From the NCBI RefSeq assembly GCF_002483315.1, contig NZ_DLHR01000006.1, positions 108,308 through 172,307 of the forward strand: DNA of 64,000 nucleotides. The letters are read 5' to 3'. Positions 44,123 through 54,069 of this stretch are shown one piece after another. The notes beneath the pieces were generated by a model that was not told the origin of the DNA, ran no database searches, and was given only the letters and a program-made list of their open reading frames with translations. The first letter of the stretch is position 1; each line of letters starts with the position of its first letter. The position numbers were made by a program, and so were the translations under genes. The DNA comes from Flavobacterium sp. UBA7663. GTDB lineage: Bacteria; Bacteroidota; Bacteroidia; Flavobacteriales; Flavobacteriaceae.

Positions 44123-47100
44123 ATGGAAAGAAAAATTACCCAAAAGCTCCATAAAGAATTGATAGTAGTATTTTGTCTATTCTTTTTTTGCATCGCAAAG
44201 GCTCAAATCCGAATTTCATATCAGGGATTTGACAACAAACCAGAAGATTCTTGGAATTATACATCCACCTTAAACTCTGGAACCATTCAAACCAATACAA
44301 GCACATTTGTTTCTACACCAAATTCGTTAAGATTTGGCGGTTCAAACAGTTCTTCACCAGATGATCCTAATATTAGTTTTGATAATATTGATATTAGTAG
44401 TTTCACTAATGTTTATGTTAATATTTACTTTTCTTCAAACGGAACACCAGATGATAATGATGATTTATATTTAGATATTTCCTACAACAACGGAACTTCA
44501 TACACAACTTCGATTAAGTTAATTGATGGGAAAAACAGTACAACTTCAGATGTTTATGCATTTAATCATGCCGCTAGTTCTGGCAACACTGTTGGTTCTC
44601 CATACACTTATGCTATTCCAAATGGCAATACACAAGTGAAAATTAGAATTCGATTTGATGAATTAAATGGAGGAAGTAATACCTCCGATTATTATTTCAT
44701 AGACAATGTTAGTTTACATGGAAATGTTACTGGAAATCATCTAGAAATTCTTGGAACAAACAATACAACTATACCTTATAACGCATCGGTTTCATCAAGT
44801 TACGGAACAGATTTTGGAGAAACTCAAATTGTTTCAGATCCTGTAATTAGAACTTTCACGGTAAAAAATATTGGAACTAACACCATTAACTTAACCGGAA
44901 CTCCTTTAGTTCAAATCATTGGAAGTTCTGATTTTACAGTTACTCAAAATCCAAGTAATTCAATTAACACTAATAATTCAAGTATTTTTCAAATACAATT
45001 CAATCCAAGTTCTATTGGAATTAAAACGGCACAAGTTTCAATTACAAGTAATAGCGATGATGTGAGTCCGTTTTTATTTGACATAACTGGAAAAGGAATT
45101 CAAACCTTTTATGACAGTGACAACGACGGAATTTTTGATAATGTTGACATAGACGATGATAATGATGGAATTAGAGATGATGTTGAAGAATCAAATTGTA
45201 ATTCTCTGAACGGAAATAAAGTAAATTATAAATTTCTTAACGAAACCTTTGGTGCCGGAACTCGTACAACTATCAACACTACTTATAATGCTTTAACCAC
45301 TTACTGCTTTGAAGACGGAACCGTTGGGGTAAACACTCCAGAATGTCCAAATCTAAACTTAACTGACTTAAATGACGGAAAATATACTGTTGGCTCATCG
45401 GCACAAATTGCTTCATGGGCACCTTCTTATTGGCACATGGGCGGTGATCATACAGGAAATCCAAACGGAAGAATGGCTATTTTTAATGCCTCATATACTC
45501 CAGGAATTTTTTACACGGCAACAATTACAGGTGCACTTCCAAACATTCCAGTTACATACAGTTTTTGGGTTTTAAATTTAGATAGAACTGACGCTCCTGG
45601 CATTGCAACTCGATTAAGACCAGATGTAAGAGTAGAATTTCGCGACATGAGTAATAACCTAATTACTTTTATTGAAACTGGAGATATACCTCCTACTACA
45701 GCTGGAAATTTAGCTGGTGACTGGCAACATTTTACAGCAGATATCAACCTTAACGTAAGTGCTTTTCAGGTAATTTTTATCAATAACGAAACTGGTGGTA
45801 CTGGAAATGACTTAGCTTTAGACGACATCTTAATTTCACAAACTCTATGTGATTTAGACGGAGATAATATTGCCGATGTATTTGATTTGGATTCTGACAA
45901 CGACGGAATTCCAGATGTAGTTGAAGTGGGACTAGGTAATTTATCAGATGGAAAAGCCTATTTATACCAATGGATTGACACCAATCAAAACGGAATGCAT
46001 GATGTAGCAGAATCTCACACAATTCCCGATAACGACGGTGATGGCGCTCCTAATTACTTAGATTTAGACAGTGATAATGATAGTGTTTTTGATGTGGATG
46101 AATCTTGGGCAGGAAATACAAATGCTTATGTAGGTTTTGAAAATGGTGATGGCGACATCAATGGTGATGGAGCAGGTGACGGTCCAGAATCGGAAGATTT
46201 TAGAAATAAAGACACAAACGGAGATGGCAACTTAGAAGGTTTTGGCGACGGAATCTTAGATATTTATGATTATGCATTTAATATTTATGGAAATGAAAAC
46301 CAAGGTACAAATGTAGTTCCTTTTGTTTATTATGTTAAAGATACCGATGGCGATGGAATTCCTGATTATTTAGATATAATGTCTAACGGAGTAACTTTTG
46401 ATATTTCACATACCCTTTACGCTAATTTAGACACCAACAACGACGGAATTATAGACGGAACTACAGATACTGATGGCGACGGAATTGTAGACGCTTTTGA
46501 CACTAATAACGCTTTCTTTGGTTCGCCAAGAGATTTAGAACGAAAACTTTTCATTGCTTTTGATGGTAGAAACGATTATGCAACTGACAACAACGTTATA
46601 AACAATTGGTCAAATGCTTCTTTGATGGCTTGGATTAATATCAATCCTGCATTTTCTACCGATGGAATTTTGGTGGGTCAAGACAAATTTCATATTAAAA
46701 TAAATAATTCGAAAGAAGTTGAAGTAGTTGCAAACGGAATAACGTTAAACAACAATTTGGCACTAAATTCGGCACAATGGATTCATGTTGGTGCGGTTTA
46801 TGATGGTTCAAACGAACTATTAAAATTATTTGTAAATGGTGAAATGGTTGCGAGCACTTCTATTTCTGGAACTATTTCAGATACTTCGCTATTTACCATT
46901 GGAAAAAATTCAATTACAAACACGCAGTTTTTTAAAGGAAAAATCGATGAAGTTCGCTTGTTTAATATCGCGTTAACGGATTCACAATTCCAAAAAATGG
47001 TATATCAGGAAATTCAAGATAATAGTAGCCAAATTCGCGGAACTATTATCCCAAAAGACATACCAAGTTTACCATGGATTAATCTTGTTCGTTACTTTAG

Positions 47101-49036
47101 AATGGATAACTACAAAGATGATGTCATTGATAATCATACTACCTCAACAATTGATACAACCCCAGGAGCTAGAATCTTCAATATTAAAACAATTGCCGTT
47201 CAAGAAGCACCAATGCCTTTTGTAACAGAACAAGTTGGAGATTTTCCAACAGCAGTGCACTCAATTCCAAATGAAATTCGCGGATTGGATATTGCAGATT
47301 ACGATTGGTCAATTGTCCATGTTAAACATAATATCAATTCAAACATAAATCATATAGACTTAGGAATGATTGTAGATTCAAATGTTTTAATTGACGTTAC
47401 CAATGATACTAAACTTCATAATGATTGGTATTTAAAACTGAATGGAAAAATTGATTTGCATGATTATTCGCAGTTGCTTCAAACTAGCGATAGTGATTTA
47501 GATCCTACTAGTATTGGAACCATAGAAAAAGATCAAAAAGGAACTGGAAATTTATATAATTATAATTATTGGTCGTCTCCCGTAAGTTCTATTGTTAGTA
47601 CCGTTAGTAACAACACCGGATTTACCGTTAAAAATGTTCTTCGAGATGGAACAAACCCATTAGCTCCACAATCAATCATCTGGACATCTGGACTAAATAG
47701 TGTTGCAAATCCACTAAGATTAGCAAGATATTGGTTGTACAAGTTTACCAATTTAACATCTGAATATGCCAATTGGCAACAAATCAATGAAAACACCATA
47801 CTTCAATCTGGTCAAGCCTATACAATGAAAGGAAGCGGAATTGTAACTCCTCCAAACATTCAACCTCAAAATTATGTATTCACAGGAAAACCTAATAATG
47901 GCTTAATCAATCACAGCGGAATTCAAATAGGAATTAGCAATATCAATTTAATCGGAAATCCTTATCCATCAGCATTAGATGCCGATGAATTTATTACTGA
48001 TAATTTAAGTACAATTACAGGAACACTTTATTTTTGGGAGCATTATTCATCAAACAACACTCATGTACTATCTGGATATCAAGGAGGATACGCAGCTCGT
48101 AACTTGGTGGGAGGTGTTCCACCTGTTTCACCGGTACTAATAAGTGGTTTAGGTTCTAGTTCTCGAATTCCTGGCAGATATATTCCTGTTGCGCAAGGTT
48201 ATTTTGTTAAAGGAAATTTGAATGGAGGACAAATAACTTTTCAAAATAGTCAAAGAAAATTTGTAAAAGAAACCAATGCCAACTCTAACGAAATGTTTAG
48301 ACAAAATAATGTTGCTACAAGCGCACAAAATGGAGATGATGATGAAATTCCTGATAATTTTACAAGAGTACGATTAGGATATACTGGAAATACAAATTTC
48401 CATCGTCAACTTTTAATTGGTTTTATGAATGAAAACGCAAATGATGATTACAACTTAGGCTATGATGGAGAAATAATTGATATTCAACCAGACGACATCT
48501 ATTTTCAATCTGGAACTTACAGATTGGTTATTCAAGGTGTTGGATACTTTAATACAAACTCCATTTATCCATTGACTTTAAAATCAAGTCAAATAGGAAC
48601 AGTAAATTTCATGCTTGATGGTGTAGAAAATTTTGATTTAAGTCAACCAATTTACATCCACGATAATACAAACGATACTTACAACGATATTAGATCATCA
48701 AATTTTAGTGTAGTACTTCCAATTGGTGAAATTAATGATAGATTTTCTCTGCGATTTTCAAATCAAACATTATCAAACAATGCTTTTGAAAACAATCAAA
48801 ATATAGTGTTTTTTAATTCTGAAAGTCATCAATTAGAAATTATAAATTCAAAAAACACTGAAATTGAAGAAGTTACTTTATTTTCAATTTTGGGACAAAA
48901 AATTAATCTTTGGAAAGTTAATAGTTCTGAAAACAGTATCAAATTACCAGTTAAAAATGTTGCCACTGGAATTTATATTGCCAAAATAAAAACCAATGAT
49001 GGCAATTACTTTAGTGAAAAAATAGTTATCAAATAA
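44123..49036 (+). CDS. Large T9SS-exported protein with LamG and Ca-binding repeats
   Basis: 1637 residues. Signal peptide about 1-28 (VFCLFFFCIAKAQ). Then a beta-sandwich of choice-of-anchor type (30-205) and an ASH/choice-of-anchor D domain (about 215-330: TFTVKNIGTNTINLTG). Thrombospondin type 3-like calcium repeats follow (DSDNDGIFDNVDIDDDNDG near 335, more near 575-600 and 650-790). A LamG/concanavalin-like domain spans about 805-960 (FDGRNDYATDNNVI). The last about 75 residues are a T9SS type A sorting domain (EVTLFSILGQKINLW...GIYIAKI...SEKIVIK). It is secreted through T9SS and attached to or released from the surface, probably as an adhesin or binding protein. Confidence 0.92.
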   Translation: MERKITQKLHKELIVVFCLFFFCIAKAQIRISYQGFDNKPEDSWNYTSTLNSGTIQTNTSTFVSTPNSLRFGGSNSSSPDDPNISFDNIDISSFTNVYVNIYFSSNGTPDDNDDLYLDISYNNGTSYTTSIKLIDGKNSTTSDVYAFNHAASSGNTVGSPYTYAIPNGNTQVKIRIRFDELNGGSNTSDYYFIDNVSLHGNVTGNHLEILGTNNTTIPYNASVSSSYGTDFGETQIVSDPVIRTFTVKNIGTNTINLTGTPLVQIIGSSDFTVTQNPSNSINTNNSSIFQIQFNPSSIGIKTAQVSITSNSDDVSPFLFDITGKGIQTFYDSDNDGIFDNVDIDDDNDGIRDDVEESNCNSLNGNKVNYKFLNETFGAGTRTTINTTYNALTTYCFEDGTVGVNTPECPNLNLTDLNDGKYTVGSSAQIASWAPSYWHMGGDHTGNPNGRMAIFNASYTPGIFYTATITGALPNIPVTYSFWVLNLDRTDAPGIATRLRPDVRVEFRDMSNNLITFIETGDIPPTTAGNLAGDWQHFTADINLNVSAFQVIFINNETGGTGNDLALDDILISQTLCDLDGDNIADVFDLDSDNDGIPDVVEVGLGNLSDGKAYLYQWIDTNQNGMHDVAESHTIPDNDGDGAPNYLDLDSDNDSVFDVDESWAGNTNAYVGFENGDGDINGDGAGDGPESEDFRNKDTNGDGNLEGFGDGILDIYDYAFNIYGNENQGTNVVPFVYYVKDTDGDGIPDYLDIMSNGVTFDISHTLYANLDTNNDGIIDGTTDTDGDGIVDAFDTNNAFFGSPRDLERKLFIAFDGRNDYATDNNVINNWSNASLMAWININPAFSTDGILVGQDKFHIKINNSKEVEVVANGITLNNNLALNSAQWIHVGAVYDGSNELLKLFVNGEMVASTSISGTISDTSLFTIGKNSITNTQFFKGKIDEVRLFNIALTDSQFQKMVYQEIQDNSSQIRGTIIPKDIPSLPWINLVRYFRMDNYKDDVIDNHTTSTIDTTPGARIFNIKTIAVQEAPMPFVTEQVGDFPTAVHSIPNEIRGLDIADYDWSIVHVKHNINSNINHIDLGMIVDSNVLIDVTNDTKLHNDWYLKLNGKIDLHDYSQLLQTSDSDLDPTSIGTIEKDQKGTGNLYNYNYWSSPVSSIVSTVSNNTGFTVKNVLRDGTNPLAPQSIIWTSGLNSVANPLRLARYWLYKFTNLTSEYANWQQINENTILQSGQAYTMKGSGIVTPPNIQPQNYVFTGKPNNGLINHSGIQIGISNINLIGNPYPSALDADEFITDNLSTITGTLYFWEHYSSNNTHVLSGYQGGYAARNLVGGVPPVSPVLISGLGSSSRIPGRYIPVAQGYFVKGNLNGGQITFQNSQRKFVKETNANSNEMFRQNNVATSAQNGDDDEIPDNFTRVRLGYTGNTNFHRQLLIGFMNENANDDYNLGYDGEIIDIQPDDIYFQSGTYRLVIQGVGYFNTNSIYPLTLKSSQIGTVNFMLDGVENFDLSQPIYIHDNTNDTYNDIRSSNFSVVLPIGEINDRFSLRFSNQTLSNNAFENNQNIVFFNSESHQLEIINSKNTEIEEVTLFSILGQKINLWKVNSSENSIKLPVKNVATGIYIAKIKTNDGNYFSEKIVIK

Positions 49037-49046
49037 TAGAATTTAA

Positions 49047-49087
49047 AAACGGATACTTATCCATTTGAAAGTATCCGTTTAATTTTT
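49047..49087. terminator. Bidirectional terminator between the T9SS protein and MepB-like genes
   Basis: AAACGGATACTT and AAGTATCCGTTT form a perfect 12-bp stem around a 10-nt loop, followed by AATTTTTT. It overlaps the stop of the convergent MepB-like gene. Confidence 0.8.
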
Positions 49088-49572
49088 TCTAAGTCTATTA
49101 GTGAGTTCTCTTTAATTTCAATAAAATATAAAACCTGCCAAGCCTGAGTTTGTATTGCCTGTTTATTTTCTGGTTTATCCCAAGGCGCATACACTCTTAT
49201 ACCTCGCTTTCCTCCTTTTCCATTTTGAGAGACAATTCCTTTAGCAACTAAAACCGATTTTGGAAAAATAAACTGACCGAAATTTTCAGAATCTCGTACC
49301 GAAATAATCATAAAATCTAATGAATCTGCAACATCAAAAGGAGCTGTTATACCTTCGCTATTTCGTTTCCAAATAGCAACAAATTGTCCAATTTTTGTAG
49401 GAGTGATATTCGCAACACGAAATTGAATTTTATAGTTGTTCAATTCAAAAGAACAAGCACCGTAATTTGTGCTTTCAGGATTCCAAATAAGATTTTGAAA
49501 TTGAAAACCACACTCGTTATAAAGTAATTTTTCAGCAAGTTGCAAATCGGTTTGAAAACTTTCTGTAGCCAT
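49057..49572 (-). CDS. MepB-family protein
   Basis: 171 residues matching the MepB family over their length. The N-terminus has FQNLIWNPESTNYGACSFELN, the middle part GQFVAIWKRNSEGITAPFD, and the C-terminal part QFIFPKSVLVAKGI, GKRGIRVYAPWD and QAWQVLYFIEI. MepB is named after a gene in a staphylococcal efflux operon, but its biochemical function is not established. It is convergent with the T9SS-exported protein gene and shares the terminator with it. Confidence 0.8.
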   Translation of the reverse strand: MATESFQTDLQLAEKLLYNECGFQFQNLIWNPESTNYGACSFELNNYKIQFRVANITPTKIGQFVAIWKRNSEGITAPFDVADSLDFMIISVRDSENFGQFIFPKSVLVAKGIVSQNGKGGKRGIRVYAPWDKPENKQAIQTQAWQVLYFIEIKENSLIDLEKIKRILSNG

Positions 49573-49588
49573 AAATGGAATTGTTTTT

Positions 49589-49936
49589 CTAAATTTTGAA
49601 TCGATCTCCTAACTTTTTCCCAATCAAATAAGCGACTCCAATTCCTAAAATCAGAATCCAAAGATTCATGAAAATATAAAATGTATACGCAATTGGATTT
49701 TCAGTTGAATTGAAACAATAACTATCAATCAAAAAACAAAAATTAGTAGTTTCTTTAGAAAATAACGACAACGCAAAACTCATCAAAAAAGTAATTCCAA
49801 TCGCCGACAAAATATAAACCACGTTTTTATTCATCGGTTTTTTACCTGTGGGCTGAAACACATTTCGTTCAGCTTCAGTACGTTTATTGTTCTGAAGTGA
49901 CCAAATTACTTTTTTAGCTTCGTCGTCTACATTCAT
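49589..49936 (-). CDS. Small membrane protein, 115 aa
   Basis: A cytoplasmic N-terminus of about 37 residues, followed by two transmembrane helices (about 38-58 and 85-106) and a short basic tail (GKKLGDRFKI). No known family recognised. It lies 16 bp upstream of the MepB-like gene in the same direction, so the two may be cotranscribed. Function unknown. Confidence 0.75.
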   Translation of the reverse strand: MNVDDEAKKVIWSLQNNKRTEAERNVFQPTGKKPMNKNVVYILSAIGITFLMSFALSLFSKETTNFCFLIDSYCFNSTENPIAYTFYIFMNLWILILGIGVAYLIGKKLGDRFKI

Positions 49937-50069
49937 ATTAATTTATTTTAACGCAAAGGCGCAAAGTTTTTCGCAAAGGCATTTTAGGACAATCTAAAGT
50001 CTAATCTTTGTGTAAAAAAGAGACGCTTTCAGCGTGACAAGTTTGCGTGTAGCAAAGTTCGACTTTTAT

Positions 50070-51440
50070 TTATTGTAATAACGTAACTAATGTTGCAAAG
50101 TCTACTTTTTGTTGTTCGCCAGTAGCTAGGTTTTTGAAGCCAAATTCTTCTCGTTCTATTTCCGATTCTCCTACAATAACAGCAAATGGAATACCTCTTC
50201 TATCGGCGTGTTTGAATTGTTTATCGATTTTTGATTTATCTGGATATAACTCAACTTTGATTCCTTTTTGACGCAATTTACCGATGGCTTTCATCGAATA
50301 CAAAGCTTCTTTGTCACCAAAGTTTAAGAATAACGCTTTTGATGTCGCTAAAACAGCTTCTGGAAACAAACCAACTTCTTCCATTACCAAAGCAATTCGG
50401 TCTAAACCAAACGAAATTCCAACACCCGACATGTTTTTTAATCCAAAAATTCCTGTCAAGTCATCATATCGACCACCGCCACCAATTGAACCCATAGCTA
50501 CTCCTTTTGGCGCAGCGACTTCAAAAATGGCGCCCGTGTAATAATTTAAACCACGAGCTAATGTAACATCTAAATCCAAGAAAGCGGTTTGCAAACCTAA
50601 AGTCGTAACGTTGTCACAAATGAATTGCAGCTCGTTTACGCCTTTCATTCCTTCTTCTGAATTCGCTAATAATTGCGCTAATTTTTCTATTTTTTCGTTG
50701 ATAGTTCCAGTGAAATTGAACAATGGTTGTACCTTCTGAATCGCCGTTTCCGAAATGCCTTTTTCTGACATTTCTTTCTTCACACCGTCCTCACCTATTT
50801 TATCTAATTTATCTAACGCTACTGTAAAATCAATCAATTTATCCGAAGCACCAATTACCTCAGCAATTCCAGATAAGATTTTACGATTGTTAATTTTAAT
50901 AGTAACGCCACCTAAACCTAACTGACTAAAAACCGAGTCATACAATTGCACCAACTCCACTTCTTGCCAAAGCGAATTGGAACCCACCACATCGGCATCA
51001 CACTGATAAAACTCTCTAAAACGTCCTTTTTGAGGTCTATCGGCACGCCAAACCGGTTGAATTTGGTAACGCTTAAACGGAAACTCAATTTCGTTTTGGT
51101 GTTGCACCACATAACGTGCAAATGGAACGGTTAAGTCGTAGCGAAGGGCTTTTTCGGAGATATGACTAGTCAATTTTAAACTATCTTTATTTTCCAATAA
51201 TGTAGCATCCGCTTTAGATAAATAATCTCCCGAATTCAGAATCTTAAAAATCAAGCGATCACCTTCTTCACCATATTTTCCCATTAAGGTTTCTGAGTTT
51301 TCAAACGAAGGTGTTTCAATCGGTTGAAAGCCAAATTTTTCAAAATTGGTTTTTATCGTACTGAAAATATAATTGCGTTTCGCCACCTCTGCTGGTGAAA
51401 AATCTCGGGTTCCTTTTGGTATGCTTGGTTTTTGTGCCAT
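50070..51440 (-). CDS. hisS: Histidyl-tRNA synthetase
   Basis: 456 residues, the normal length for a class II HisRS. The start is MAQKPSIPKGTRDFSP. Motif 2 is RPQKGRFREFYQCDADVVG, the histidine-binding segment is ARGLNYYTGAIFE, and motif 3 is GISFGLDRIALVM. The C-terminal anticodon-binding domain has ALFLNFGDKEAL and KQFKHADRRGIPFAVIVGE. It charges tRNA-His. A repeat-type inverted element lies upstream at 51543-51686. Confidence 0.97.
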   Translation of the reverse strand: MAQKPSIPKGTRDFSPAEVAKRNYIFSTIKTNFEKFGFQPIETPSFENSETLMGKYGEEGDRLIFKILNSGDYLSKADATLLENKDSLKLTSHISEKALRYDLTVPFARYVVQHQNEIEFPFKRYQIQPVWRADRPQKGRFREFYQCDADVVGSNSLWQEVELVQLYDSVFSQLGLGGVTIKINNRKILSGIAEVIGASDKLIDFTVALDKLDKIGEDGVKKEMSEKGISETAIQKVQPLFNFTGTINEKIEKLAQLLANSEEGMKGVNELQFICDNVTTLGLQTAFLDLDVTLARGLNYYTGAIFEVAAPKGVAMGSIGGGGRYDDLTGIFGLKNMSGVGISFGLDRIALVMEEVGLFPEAVLATSKALFLNFGDKEALYSMKAIGKLRQKGIKVELYPDKSKIDKQFKHADRRGIPFAVIVGESEIEREEFGFKNLATGEQQKVDFATLVTLLQ

Positions 51441-51542
51441 TTTTCTAATGTGTCAATTTGAAAATGTGTCAATAAGACAATTCTGATTTTTTGCAATGCA
51501 AATATCGGATATATTCGGCAGTATAAAAAATCTATTTTTTGG

Positions 51543-51686
51543 TTTTAAACACATAGGCACATAGTTTAAATTTAAACTAAAAAGGCATTCCATTTTACAT
51601 CAAAACACATAGCTTTTGTGAACTATGTAAAGTGAAACACCTAAAACTATATACAATCCAAATCTAATGTGTCTATGTGTTTAAAA
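51543..51686. repeat. MITE-like inverted element between hisS and the ABC permease
   Basis: The arms at 51543-51564 and 51664-51686 are inverted copies (built around AAACACATAGGCACATAG, with a few mismatches) enclosing about 100 bp that itself contains partly repeated CACATAG-type words. No coding capacity. It may be a small non-autonomous element or a flavobacterial intergenic repeat. Confidence 0.5.
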
Positions 51687-51735
51687 AAAACTCCATGATA
51701 CTGTAACATTTTACTCTTACTTTAGTCTTATAGTC

Positions 51736-52977
51736 ATGGTAGGATTATTTAAAGAAAATACAAAAATTGCGCTTGATTCTATTAAAGGACAGGCTTTGCG
51801 TACTTCGTTAACGGTTATGATTATTGCTATTGGAATCACGGCTTTGGTTGGAATTCTAACGGTAGTTTCGGCTTTAGAAAATACGATTTTGAAGGATTTT
51901 GCTTCTATGGGAGCGAATACTTTTTCAATTAGCCAATACGATTTTTCTTCTGAAATTAATCAAAACGATACGGAGCAACGTATTAATCCTATCATCAGTT
52001 ATCCAGAAGCCAAGGCTTTTCAAGACAAATTTAATTTTCCATTTACCACAACCTCTTTATCATTTACAGCAGGTTCGGCGGTCGAAGTAAAATATGGCGA
52101 AAAAAAGACCGACCCAGAAATTTCTATTGTTGGAGTAGATGAAAATTTTTGTCCGAATAAAGGTTTAGAAGTGGTAAAAGGAAGGAATTTTAATTCTTTT
52201 GACATTTCAAACAACAATTACGTTTGTGTTTTAGGTTCCGATTTTGAAAAAGGGTTATTTGAAAACATCAATCCGTTAGATAAAACCATATCAATTCGTG
52301 GAGCAAAATTCAAAGTTATTGGTGTTTTGAAAGAGAAAGGTTCAACTTTCGGAAATAGTCAAGATTTACGTGTTTTAATTCCAACACAAGTAGCGCGTTC
52401 ACTGTTTTCTGCTCCAAATATCAATTACGACTTAGACGTTATGGTTACCAATGAAGCTCTTTTAGACGAAGCGGTTGACGATGCCATTATCACAATGCGA
52501 AGAGTGCGAAAATTAAGTCCGGTTGAAAAAGAAAATTTCGGAATTGAGCGTAGTGATGATTTGATTCAAACCTTACTTTCTAACACAGCAGTTTTAGGAA
52601 TATCGGCTTGGGTAATCGGAATTATTACGGTTTTTGGTTCGTCGATTGCATTAATGAATATAATGTTGGTTTCGGTTTCTGAACGCACACGTGAAATTGG
52701 TGTAAGAAAATCGCTTGGCGCCAAAAGAAGTACAATTGCTTGGCAGTTTTTTACTGAAACACTAGTAATTGGTCAATTAGGTGGATTAGTTGGAATTTTA
52801 TTAGGAATTCTGATTGGTTTTGTCATTGCATCAGCCATTGGTTTTGACTTTGTAATTCCTTGGATGGCGATTATTGCTGCTTTCATCACAACGTTTATTG
52901 TAACGATTGTTTCTGGATTATATCCTGCAATAAAAGCTTCTAAATTAGATCCAGTGGAAGCGTTAAGATACGAATAA
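51736..52977 (+). CDS. ABC transporter permease, MacB/FtsX type
   Basis: 413 residues. The N-terminus has one transmembrane helix (about 20-45: LTVMIIAIGITALVGILTVVSAL), followed by a MacB-type periplasmic domain to about residue 280. Three helices follow at about 285-310, 335-365 and 378-400, in the FtsX fold with the conserved VSERTREIGVRKSLGA loop. The C-terminus, ASKLDPVEALRYE, is the usual family ending. The partner ATPase is not adjacent. It probably exports a lipophilic substrate or acts in envelope stress. Confidence 0.9.
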   Translation: MVGLFKENTKIALDSIKGQALRTSLTVMIIAIGITALVGILTVVSALENTILKDFASMGANTFSISQYDFSSEINQNDTEQRINPIISYPEAKAFQDKFNFPFTTTSLSFTAGSAVEVKYGEKKTDPEISIVGVDENFCPNKGLEVVKGRNFNSFDISNNNYVCVLGSDFEKGLFENINPLDKTISIRGAKFKVIGVLKEKGSTFGNSQDLRVLIPTQVARSLFSAPNINYDLDVMVTNEALLDEAVDDAIITMRRVRKLSPVEKENFGIERSDDLIQTLLSNTAVLGISAWVIGIITVFGSSIALMNIMLVSVSERTREIGVRKSLGAKRSTIAWQFFTETLVIGQLGGLVGILLGILIGFVIASAIGFDFVIPWMAIIAAFITTFIVTIVSGLYPAIKASKLDPVEALRYE

Positions 52978-53062
52978 AAAGTTAACCACAAGAAACACAA
53001 AGAAGGCACAAGGTTCACAAGGTTTTTAAAATAAACTACTAGAGGTATTAGATAAATATTCA

Positions 53063-53111
53063 CCACAGATTCACAGATTTTAAAAATCCCTTTTAATCAG
53101 TGAATCTGTGG
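53063..53111. terminator. Hairpin between the ABC permease and prmC
   Basis: CCACAGATTCAC (53063-53074) and GTGAATCTGTGG (53100-53111) form a perfect 12-bp stem with a 25-nt loop. It resembles repetitive flavobacterial intergenic hairpins and may terminate both convergent genes, though the tail is an A-run on the plus strand (T-run on the minus). Confidence 0.5.
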
Positions 53112-53214
53112 CAAAAAAAACAAATCGAAGCAGAGCTTCGAGGAATTAAACCAAACGAAATTAAATCATCGTGGGACTTTGTGAAAAAACTTTGTGAAAC
53201 TTTGTACTACAAAC

Positions 53215-54069
53215 CTAAATTGAACATTTTATCATTCGATCATTACCGTAAATATCTTTTTTCAATTCGATATTTTTGAAACCTAGATTTTCAAGTAATT
53301 CAACGGTTTCTTTTCCTAAATATTGATTGATTTCGAAGAATAATAATCCGTTTGACGACAAATTTTTCAAAGCCAATTGCGCAATTTTTCTATAGAAAAG
53401 TAACGCATCGGTATCTTCAACAAAAAGCGCCAAATGCGGTTCGTAGTCCAATACATTTTTCTTTATTTCTTGTTTTTCTAAGTTCCGAACATAAGGTGGA
53501 TTTGATACGATGATATCAAAGTTTTGATTTAAATCTAGTACTTCTAAAATATTGGCTTGAATGAAATTCACTTCAACCTTATTTGATTGAGCATTTCTTT
53601 TGGCAACTTCTAATGCTTTTTCGGAAACATCAATTGCTGAAACATTTGCTTGTGGTAAATTTACTTTTAATGAAATAGGAATACAACCTGTACCGGTTCC
53701 AATATCCAAAATCTCTAACTTTTGACTTTGAACTTTTGACTTTTGACTTTCAATAATCCATTCTACTAATTCTTCTGTTTCTGGTCTAGGAATTAAGGTG
53801 CTTTCGTTAACTTCAAATTTTAAGCCGTAAAACCAAGCTTCTCCTGTGATATACTGAATGGGTTTATCATGTTGTAATTGAGCTAAAATGACATTCCATT
53901 TTTCAACTTCTTTTTCAGAAATTTCAAAATTTGGATTCAAAGCGACATCTACTCGTTTCAAATTATGCAAATACTCTGTCAGGATAAAAAAGAAACTTTC
54001 GATTTCTTGTTCATCTTGAATGTTTTTCAGTGAATTGAAAAAATGGATTTTGTATTGTTTTAGTAGCAT
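53215..54069 (-). CDS. prmC: Release factor glutamine methyltransferase
   Basis: 284 residues. The N-terminal helical domain has PIQYITGEAWFYGLKFEVN and the stretch STLIPRPETEELVEWI. The SAM-binding motif is LDIGTGTGCIPISLK, and the catalytic NPPY sits in IVSNPPYVRNLE. It methylates the Gln of the GGQ motif in peptide release factors. Its start overlaps the stop of the preceding gene by one base, so it is translationally coupled. Confidence 0.95.
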   Translation of the reverse strand: MLLKQYKIHFFNSLKNIQDEQEIESFFFILTEYLHNLKRVDVALNPNFEISEKEVEKWNVILAQLQHDKPIQYITGEAWFYGLKFEVNESTLIPRPETEELVEWIIESQKSKVQSQKLEILDIGTGTGCIPISLKVNLPQANVSAIDVSEKALEVAKRNAQSNKVEVNFIQANILEVLDLNQNFDIIVSNPPYVRNLEKQEIKKNVLDYEPHLALFVEDTDALLFYRKIAQLALKNLSSNGLLFFEINQYLGKETVELLENLGFKNIELKKDIYGNDRMIKCSI

